Assembly: GCA_905214825.1 (NCBI GenBank)
Contig: CAJMNV010000067.1
Span: 1 to 10,636, forward strand
Length of the DNA: 10,636 nucleotides
Reading direction: 5' to 3'
From: an uncultured bacterium
GTDB lineage: Bacteria; Bacillota; Clostridia; Lachnospirales; Anaerotignaceae
The notes below the pieces were generated by a model. It was not told where the DNA came from. It did not search any database and saw nothing but the letters and a program-made list of their open reading frames with translations. This document shows, piece by piece, positions 6,492 through 10,636 of the stretch (positions within the stretch are counted from its first letter, which is position 1; the number at the start of each line of letters is the position of its first letter). The position numbers and the translations under genes were made by a program.

Positions 6492-6971
6492 ATGAAAAGA
6501 GTCAAAACAGAATTAGGTATGGTTTTGGAAATCATCCCAAAATCAACTGATATTGTAAATTGGGAAGAAGAAACAATCAAAGTACAATATATCGAAACCG
6601 CAGATGGCACGTTGTCTGGTGATGAAATTACAAAAGAGAAAATAGATGGCGTATTACAAGAAATTGCAAATGGTACAGAATTGTATTTGTATACAGATGA
6701 TACAGGAGAAGAAGATTATTTTGAAGTGATTTCTGATGGAGAATGGTTGGTATTGGGGTATAGCAAGGATTGTGGACAGGAAAATTATTATTGTTGGAAT
6801 GAAGTATACGCAAAAGAAAAAGAAATGTCACATTTATACAGTATGGGGCAATCACCTGTGGAAAAATATTTGACCATAGAGGATATAGAATTGGGTATGA
6901 AAGCAGTTGCATATTTTATTTGGACTGGGGAATTGTATCCAGCAATGGATTGGGCAAAACAAATAGAATAA
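6492..6971 (+). CDS. Hypothetical acidic protein, weakly Imm1-like
   Basis: I do not firmly recognise this 159-residue protein. It is strongly acidic and rich in tryptophan and tyrosine, with no signal peptide or membrane segment, so it should be cytoplasmic. The middle (about 62-107) alternates short strands, such as ELYLYTDD and EWLVLGY. The end (about 128-154) is a helix leading into FIWTGELYPAMDW, which resembles the tail of Imm1-family immunity proteins of polymorphic toxin systems (F-x-x-TG-x-x-P-x-x-x-W). No toxin gene is adjacent, so this link is speculative. AAGGAG at 6477-6482, 9 bases before ATG 6492, fixes the start; an in-frame ATG at 6429 would overlap xerD. It lies 31 bases after xerD, probably in the same transcript, and is followed by a strong hairpin terminator. 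Confidence 0.72.
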   Translation: MKRVKTELGMVLEIIPKSTDIVNWEEETIKVQYIETADGTLSGDEITKEKIDGVLQEIANGTELYLYTDDTGEEDYFEVISDGEWLVLGYSKDCGQENYYCWNEVYAKEKEMSHLYSMGQSPVEKYLTIEDIELGMKAVAYFIWTGELYPAMDWAKQIE

Positions 6972-6983
6972 TTTTGTATAATG

Positions 6984-7025
6984 AAATAGGAGAATACTTT
7001 TGAAGGTATTCTCCTATTTTTATTT
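6984..7025 (+). terminator. Strong intrinsic terminator between convergent genes
   Basis: AAATAGGAGAATAC (6984-6997) pairs perfectly over 14 bases with GTATTCTCCTATTT (7006-7019), followed by a T-rich run (TTTTTATTTTT region, from 7017). It ends the xerD-orphan transcript. It also lies 33 bases past the stop of the convergent DJ-1/PfpI gene, so it may serve both strands. The stem sequence is shared with the hairpin at 4752-4789. Confidence 0.85.
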
Positions 7026-7052
7026 TTGGATAAAGTATGTATTTTTTAGGAA

Positions 7053-7631
7053 TTAGATTTCGATTTTTGCCCCCATAAGTTTTACAAATTCTTTGACAAT
7101 GGCAGCATCACCAGGCCATGCAGGAGAAGTGACCAAGTTGCCATCTACTACGGCTTTGTCTGCATCTATGGCGATATATTCGCCACCTGCCAGTGTGATG
7201 TCAGGGCCAACTGCAGGATATGCAGTTGCTTTTTTACCTTTGAGTACATTGGCCGCTGTCAAAAGTTGTGGGCCGTGACAAATGGCTGCAACGGGTTTGT
7301 TATCTTTGAAAAATTCTTGTATGATTTCAATGACTCTGGGGTATAATCTCAGATATTCGGGAGAACGTCCGCCAGTGATGAACAAACCAACGTAATCAGC
7401 AGTATTGACAGTGTCAAAGTCGGCGGTTAATGCAAAATTATGTCCTCTTTTTTCAGTGTATGTTTGTTCACCTTCAAAATCATGTATGGCAGTGCGAATG
7501 ATGTCGCCTGCTTTTTTTTCTGGGCATACAACATCAACTTGATACCCCAATACTTGCAAAGATTGGAAAGGTACCATGGTTTCGTAATCTTCTGTGAAAT
7601 CGCCAGCTAACATCAAAATTTTTTTTGTCAT
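7053..7631 (-). CDS. DJ-1/PfpI family protein
   Basis: This 192-residue cytoplasmic protein has the DJ-1/PfpI flavodoxin-like fold. Visible elements are a starting strand KKILMLAG, acidic residues at 14-16 in DFTEDYETMVPFQSL, ITGGRSPEYLR (85-95), and the nucleophile elbow AAICHGPQLL (115-124) with Cys118 and His119. KRGHNFALTADFD and TAYPAVGP (136-143) recall, from memory, the repeats of plant DJ-1d proteins, some of which have glyoxalase III activity. By analogy this may detoxify methylglyoxal-type aldehydes or act as a protease/chaperone-like stress protein; the reaction is not settled by sequence. I chose the start at 7631 because AAAGGAGG (complement at 7639-7646) precedes it by 7 bases; an in-frame ATG 24 bases further out lacks support. 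It is a single-gene unit with its own promoter, convergent to the xerD block. Confidence 0.92.
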   Translation of the reverse strand: MTKKILMLAGDFTEDYETMVPFQSLQVLGYQVDVVCPEKKAGDIIRTAIHDFEGEQTYTEKRGHNFALTADFDTVNTADYVGLFITGGRSPEYLRLYPRVIEIIQEFFKDNKPVAAICHGPQLLTAANVLKGKKATAYPAVGPDITLAGGEYIAIDADKAVVDGNLVTSPAWPGDAAIVKEFVKLMGAKIEI

Positions 7632-7680
7632 TGTAATTCCTCCTTTGTACGTCAAAAAATATGATTGGTATTACAAGAAA

Positions 7681-7709
7681 AGTATACGCTTGTCCATATC
7701 AAAATACAA
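7681..7709 (-). promoter_or_regulatory. Promoter of the DJ-1/PfpI gene
   Basis: On the minus strand, TTGTAT (complement at 7704-7709) is followed after 17 bases by TATACT (complement at 7681-7686), a 5-of-6 match to TATAAT. Start would be near 7674, about 43 bases before the ATG. The -35 region ATTGTATTTTGATA closely resembles that of the dipeptidase promoter candidate near 1440. Confidence 0.5.
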
Positions 7710-7745
7710 TAAAAATGATAAAAAAATAAAAAGAATATTGTGTAC

Positions 7746-7779
7746 AAAAAATCCCTTTTCCAATATGGAAAAGGGATTT
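7746..7779 (-). terminator. Intrinsic terminator of tyrS
   Basis: AAATCCCTTTTCCA and TGGAAAAGGGATTT form a perfect 14-base-pair stem with a 3-base loop (7749-7779), starting 5 bases after the tyrS stop. On the minus strand it ends in a run of six T. This is a textbook rho-independent terminator; the plus strand lacks a comparable T run after it. Confidence 0.92.
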
Positions 7780-7784
7780 GATGA

Positions 7785-9014
7785 TTATGACAAAACAATA
7801 TTGTGGAATGTTTTTTTGCCTTTTTGTACCAAAAGTGTACCATCTGTGAAAAGGTCTGTGGTGATTTTGAAATCAATGTCTGTGATAGGTTGTTCTGCCA
7901 CTTTGACACCACCTTGTTGTACAGCACGTCTTGCTTCGGAGCGAGAAGGTACAATGCCAATGGTTGTCAATAGTGTGAGAATGTCCATGCCTTCTGCAAA
8001 ATCAGCAGCAGGGATTTTTGTTTCGGGAGCAGAACCTGCAACAGCACCTTTGCCAAACAATGCACGAGCAGCTTCTTGTGCTTTTTGTGCTTCTTGTTCG
8101 CCGTGTACGATTTTTGTCAGTTCAAATGCAAGCACTTCTTTTGCTTTGTTGATTTCACTGCCTTCCAATGCACCCAAACGACGTACTTCGTCCATAGGCA
8201 GGAATGTCAGCAATGCAAGGCATTTTTCTACGTCTTTATCACCAATGTTTCTCCAATATTGGTAAAATTCGTAAGGAGATGTTTTTTCTGGGTCAAGCCA
8301 TACAGCACCACCAACGGTTTTACCCATTTTGACGCCCTCACTGTTTGTCAAAAGTTTAAATGTCATACCATAAGCAGGTTGTGATGTTTTTCTACGAATG
8401 AGTTCTACACCAGCAATGATGTTTGACCATTGGTCGTTGCCGCCCAACTGCAAAGTGCAGTTATAACGATTATACAATTCATAGAAGTCATAGCCTTGCA
8501 TAATCATGTAGTTGAATTCCAAGAAAGACAGACCTGCTTCTTTTTCCATACGAGTTTTGAAACAATCTGCGGCTAACATGCGATTGACAGAAAAATGTAC
8601 TCCAACTTCTCTTAAAAATTCAATATAATTCAAATTTCTGAGCCAATCTGCATTGTTGGCAATGATGGCTTTGTCATTATCAAAATCAATGAAACGGGAA
8701 AGTTGATTTTTGATACAGGAAACGTTGTGGTCGATGAGTTCTGTTGTCATCATTTTACGCATATCGGTTTTACCAGAAGGGTCACCAATCATACCAGTAC
8801 CACCACCCATTAGACAAATTGGACGGTTGCCGCAACGCTGCATATGTGCCATTGCCATAATAGTCAAAAAGTGTCCAACGTGCAGGCTGTCAGCAGTGGG
8901 GTCGATACCAATATAGAATGTGACACCGCCTTTTTCAAAAAGGGCTTTGATTTCGTCTTCGTGTGTCATTTGTTCGATAAATCCACGTTCTTTTAAAATT
9001 TCATAAGCATTCAT
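7785..9014 (-). CDS. tyrS: Tyrosyl-tRNA synthetase
   Basis: This 409-residue class I synthetase attaches tyrosine to tRNA-Tyr in the cytoplasm. The Rossmann domain shows FYIGIDPTADSLHVGH (33-48) with Tyr34 and the HIGH-like HVGH (45-48). NYMIMQGYD (168-176) contains Tyr169, Gln173 and Asp176, which match the tyrosine-binding residues of the Geobacillus enzyme by number. LQLGGNDQWSNI (188-199) and the KMSKS-like KMGKT (229-233) follow. The KMGKT form suggests TyrS rather than TyrZ. The C-terminal part (about 343-409) is an S4-type RNA-binding domain (SRSEARRAVQQGGV). I chose ATG 9014, with AAGGAAGG 8 bases upstream; the longer open frame runs back into the leader and is not coding. Regulation is by the T-box leader at 9131-9337. 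It is monocistronic, ending at the hairpin 7749-7779. Confidence 0.97.
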   Translation of the reverse strand: MNAYEILKERGFIEQMTHEDEIKALFEKGGVTFYIGIDPTADSLHVGHFLTIMAMAHMQRCGNRPICLMGGGTGMIGDPSGKTDMRKMMTTELIDHNVSCIKNQLSRFIDFDNDKAIIANNADWLRNLNYIEFLREVGVHFSVNRMLAADCFKTRMEKEAGLSFLEFNYMIMQGYDFYELYNRYNCTLQLGGNDQWSNIIAGVELIRRKTSQPAYGMTFKLLTNSEGVKMGKTVGGAVWLDPEKTSPYEFYQYWRNIGDKDVEKCLALLTFLPMDEVRRLGALEGSEINKAKEVLAFELTKIVHGEQEAQKAQEAARALFGKGAVAGSAPETKIPAADFAEGMDILTLLTTIGIVPSRSEARRAVQQGGVKVAEQPITDIDFKITTDLFTDGTLLVQKGKKTFHNIVLS

Positions 9015-9130
9015 TGTATCAATCCTTCCTTGTGTGTTGTTTTTTGGTTTACAAAAATAAAAATAGATATAGGTATTGTGGTAAAACGGTTGCAAAGTGT
9101 ATGTGCTTTTTGTATGGTAGTAAAAAGTAT

Positions 9131-9337
9131 AAAAAAAGGGTTCTATCGTCAAAGGACGAGAGAACCCGTGGTACCACCTTTATTTATGTTTTGCCATAAA
9201 AATATACAAAAAGACAAACATCTTTCGGTCTTTGTAACGGCTGACAAACCGTTGTGCCATTTCCTGCACAAAGCTCATGAGGCGTAATTTACAAATATCG
9301 TGCTGCAATGCTTTCACCAACCGCACTGCTCTCTGTG
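9131..9337 (-). promoter_or_regulatory. Tyrosine T-box riboswitch (leader of tyrS)
   Basis: This leader fills most of the 383-base gap between pepT and tyrS. On the minus strand the T-box core AAGGTGGTACCACG (9180 down to 9167) is clear. In the antiterminator, AAGG+ACG pair with CGT+CCTT (complement 9152-9158), leaving the 7-base bulge TGGTACC. TGGT pairs with an ACCA end, which fits the A discriminator of tRNA-Tyr. The competing terminator is GGGTTCT/AGAACCC plus an inner TCGTC/GACGA stem (9138-9167), ending in seven T (9137-9131). Stem I appears closed by CACAGAG (9337-9331) and CTTTGTG (9273-9267). The distal loop contains GGTTGGTGAAAG, and a likely specifier TAC (9286-9284) encodes Tyr. 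AACGG/CCGTT forms a further hairpin between. Uncharged tRNA-Tyr would stabilise the antiterminator and allow tyrS expression. The specifier position is inferred. Confidence 0.93.
9138..9167 (-). terminator. Regulated terminator within the tyrS T-box leader
   Basis: The stem is GGGTTCT/AGAACCC with one C-T mismatch and then TCGTC/GACGA around a CTTT loop, followed by seven T on the minus strand. It shares bases with the antiterminator, so the two structures exclude each other. It is the off-state of the T-box switch and not a gene-end terminator. Confidence 0.88.
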
Positions 9338-9366
9338 ATTGTAACCGATTTTGCCCATATACTCAA
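9338..9366 (-). promoter_or_regulatory. Candidate promoter of the tyrS leader
   Basis: On the minus strand, TTGAGT (complement at 9361-9366) is separated by 17 bases from TACAAT (complement at 9338-9343). The predicted start near 9331 falls at the base of Stem I, a little inside the longest possible closing stem. That leaves some doubt about the exact start or the lower stem. Confidence 0.45.
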
Positions 9367-9387
9367 TCTATGCTTTTTTCTATATGC

Positions 9388-9407
9388 AAAGATGGTATCA
9401 CATCTTT
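9388..9407 (-). terminator. Weak hairpin over the pepT stop codon
   Basis: AAAGATG (9388-9394) and CATCTTT (9401-9407) pair over 7 bases with a 6-base loop that contains the pepT stop codon. No run of T follows on the minus strand, so it is at best a weak terminator or mRNA 3'-end structure separating pepT from tyrS. Confidence 0.3.
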
Positions 9408-10567
9408 TTCGGAAAGTCAAGGGTTGCACCAAATTCTGCAATTTTGACAATCATTTTTACTGCTTTTTCCATGGAAGAAACAGGGATATATTCATATGGC
9501 CCATGGAAATTGTGTCCGCCTGCAAACAGATTTGGGCAAGGCAAACCCATGAAAGAAAGTCTTGCACCATCTGTGCCGCCACGGATTGGTTGTACAATGG
9601 GTGTGATGTTGCATGCCAACATAGCTTGTTTTGCTAGTTCTACAATTTCCATGCAATCGGTCAGTTGTGATGACATATTATAGTATTGGTCTTTCATTTC
9701 TAACGTTAAGGCATTTGCATATTGTATGTTTTTGCGTGAGACAATAAGCTGTAATAAATTTTTGCGGTGGTCGAATGTTTGGGTATTGAAGTCCCGAATG
9801 AGGTAAGTCAATGTTGCCTCTGAAACGTTGCCTTCAAAAGAAGACAAATGGAAAAAGCCTTCATAGCCTTCTGTTTTTGATGGGACTTCTTTTTCTGGTA
9901 ATAAGGCGGCAATTTCTGTACCAATCAATGTGGCATTGACCATGGTGTTTTTTGCTGTGCCTGTATGGACACTTTTTCCTTTGATGTGTATGACTGCTTG
10001 TGCAGCATTGAAATTTTCGTATTCCAATTCCCCAATTTTACCGCCATCTACTGTATAAGCAAAATCTGCACCAAATTTTTTGACATCGAAATAGTCTGCA
10101 CCTCTGCCAATTTCTTCATCTGGTGTGAAAGCAATACAAATTTTTCCGTGAGGGATTTCTGGATGTGCGATGAGATATTCTGCGGCAGTGAGTATTTCTG
10201 CAATGCCTGCTTTATCATCAGAACCTAAAAGTGTTGTACCATCAGTTGTGATAAGGGTATCACCAATGTATTGTTTTAATGATGGAAATTCATCAGGAGA
10301 GAGTTTGATGCCATTTAATGGAATGACACCACCATCATAGTTGTGTACAATATGTGGCATGATGTTTTCTCCTTTTGCATCGGGACTGGTGTCCATGTGG
10401 GCAATAAAGCCGATGGCAGGTGCATTGGATTTTGTGGCAGGTATGCTGGCAGTAACATAACCAAAACGGTCAATGGTTGCGTCAGCTAAACCGATTGTTT
10501 GACACTCTTTTACGAGAAAATCTGCAAACATAAGTTGTTGCTTTGTGCTTGGAAAAGAAGTGGAATC
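9398..10567 (-). CDS. pepT: Peptidase T (tripeptide aminopeptidase), 5'-truncated
   Basis: PepT is a cytoplasmic M20B metallopeptidase that removes the N-terminal residue from tripeptides. Numbering from the ATG at 10531, FIAHMDTSP (43-50) gives His45 and Asp47, GSDDKAG (103-109) gives bridging Asp105, TPDEEIGRG (136-144) gives Glu139 and Glu140, TVDGG (160-164) gives Asp162, and GGHNFHGPYEY (338-348) gives His340. The dimerisation/lid domain spans about 175-290. From that ATG the protein is 377 residues against the usual 405-410. Homology continues upstream through DSTSFPSTKQQL (to about 10567), so the ATG at 10531 is internal and lacks a ribosome-binding site. About 20 N-terminal residues are missing, replaced by unrelated GC-rich DNA with an in-frame TAG at 10604-10606. 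Either the gene is truly broken or, more likely, the sequence is chimeric here. Confidence 0.9.
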   Translation of the reverse strand, partial: DSTSFPSTKQQLMFADFLVKECQTIGLADATIDRFGYVTASIPATKSNAPAIGFIAHMDTSPDAKGENIMPHIVHNYDGGVIPLNGIKLSPDEFPSLKQYIGDTLITTDGTTLLGSDDKAGIAEILTAAEYLIAHPEIPHGKICIAFTPDEEIGRGADYFDVKKFGADFAYTVDGGKIGELEYENFNAAQAVIHIKGKSVHTGTAKNTMVNATLIGTEIAALLPEKEVPSKTEGYEGFFHLSSFEGNVSEATLTYLIRDFNTQTFDHRKNLLQLIVSRKNIQYANALTLEMKDQYYNMSSQLTDCMEIVELAKQAMLACNITPIVQPIRGGTDGARLSFMGLPCPNLFAGGHNFHGPYEYIPVSSMEKAVKMIVKIAEFGATLDFPKKM

Positions 10568-10568
10568 T

Positions 10569-10636
10569 AAAGCGGTGCGACAGCGAACCGCTGGCCAGCA
10601 CCGCTACGGTGCCGTCATATTTCTCAATGGCTTTGA
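10569..10636 (-). pseudogene. hpaD: Fragment resembling enterobacterial HpaD (homoprotocatechuate 2,3-dioxygenase)
   Basis: Read on the minus strand from 10634, this piece encodes KAIE followed by KYDGTVAVLASGSLSHRF, 22 codons in all. From memory this is nearly identical to an internal segment of Escherichia/Klebsiella-type HpaD, a LigB-class extradiol dioxygenase of 4-hydroxyphenylacetate degradation; the ASGSLSH strand is a family hallmark. Codon use (CTG, CGC, GCC, TCG) and about 57% G+C by hand count contrast sharply with the AT-rich neighbours. The frame becomes meaningless after about 10569, where the pepT frame takes over. It is either the edge of a foreign gene or part of a chimeric read. 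The identification rests on one short match recalled without a database. Confidence 0.6.

Noticed and set aside
7594..8265. Plus-strand open frame (223 codons) across the DJ-1 leader and the tyrS 3' end
   Set aside because: It covers the tyrS terminator and is antisense to tyrS and the DJ-1 start. The translation has no recognisable domain.
9015..9152. Upstream extension of tyrS to an ATG at 9152
   Set aside because: The extension lies in the leader and terminator of the T-box and adds a non-family sequence. ATG 9014 has the ribosome-binding site and the family N-terminus.
1..10636. CRISPR arrays, tRNA or rRNA genes, insertion sequences
   Set aside because: I saw no regularly spaced repeats, no cloverleaf-like sequence with CCA-proximal features, no rRNA-like conserved blocks and no transposase motifs.

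Overview
The window is an AT-rich stretch carrying ordinary chromosomal housekeeping genes. Leucine is mostly TTG, arginine is often AGA, and ribosome-binding sites are of the AAGGAGG type. These traits, plus a spoIIM-like sporulation gene and a tyrosine T-box leader, point to an endospore-forming Firmicute, most likely a clostridium. A Lachnospiraceae-like anaerobe is my guess, from composition and gene order only.

The left half (1-4711) reads rightwards. It holds the last 33 codons of dapF, then hflX (ribosome-associated GTPase). A candidate promoter follows, then a tightly spaced cluster: an M19 membrane-dipeptidase homologue, an unrecognised bitopic membrane protein, a type Ib aspartate aminotransferase and an ADP-ribose pyrophosphatase-like Nudix hydrolase. 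A hairpin terminator closes the cluster. Next come spoIIM and xerD (order nudF - spoIIM - xerD, recalling the Bacillus neighbourhood), then a small acidic orphan with a weak Imm1-like C-terminus. A second hairpin, nearly the same in sequence as the first, ends this block.

The right half (7053-10636) reads leftwards. It holds a DJ-1/PfpI protein, tyrS with a well-formed T-box leader (antiterminator and terminator both readable), and pepT (tripeptide aminopeptidase). Peptide turnover (M19 dipeptidase, PepT), amino-group transfer, tRNA-Tyr charging and sporulation/chromosome resolution are all represented, but nothing shows that they form one system.

The most unusual point is the extreme right end. 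The pepT reading frame loses its conserved N-terminus at about 10567 and joins about 68 bases of GC-rich DNA. That DNA reads, in another frame, as an enterobacterial HpaD-like (homoprotocatechuate 2,3-dioxygenase) fragment. An assembly or library chimera is the simplest explanation. Other points worth checking are a His-to-Asn change in the XerD HxLRH catalytic motif, AUGUGA start-stop elements in front of two genes, and the shared terminator hairpin. I found no convincing new multi-gene system, no CRISPR array, no tRNA or rRNA gene, and no mobile element.
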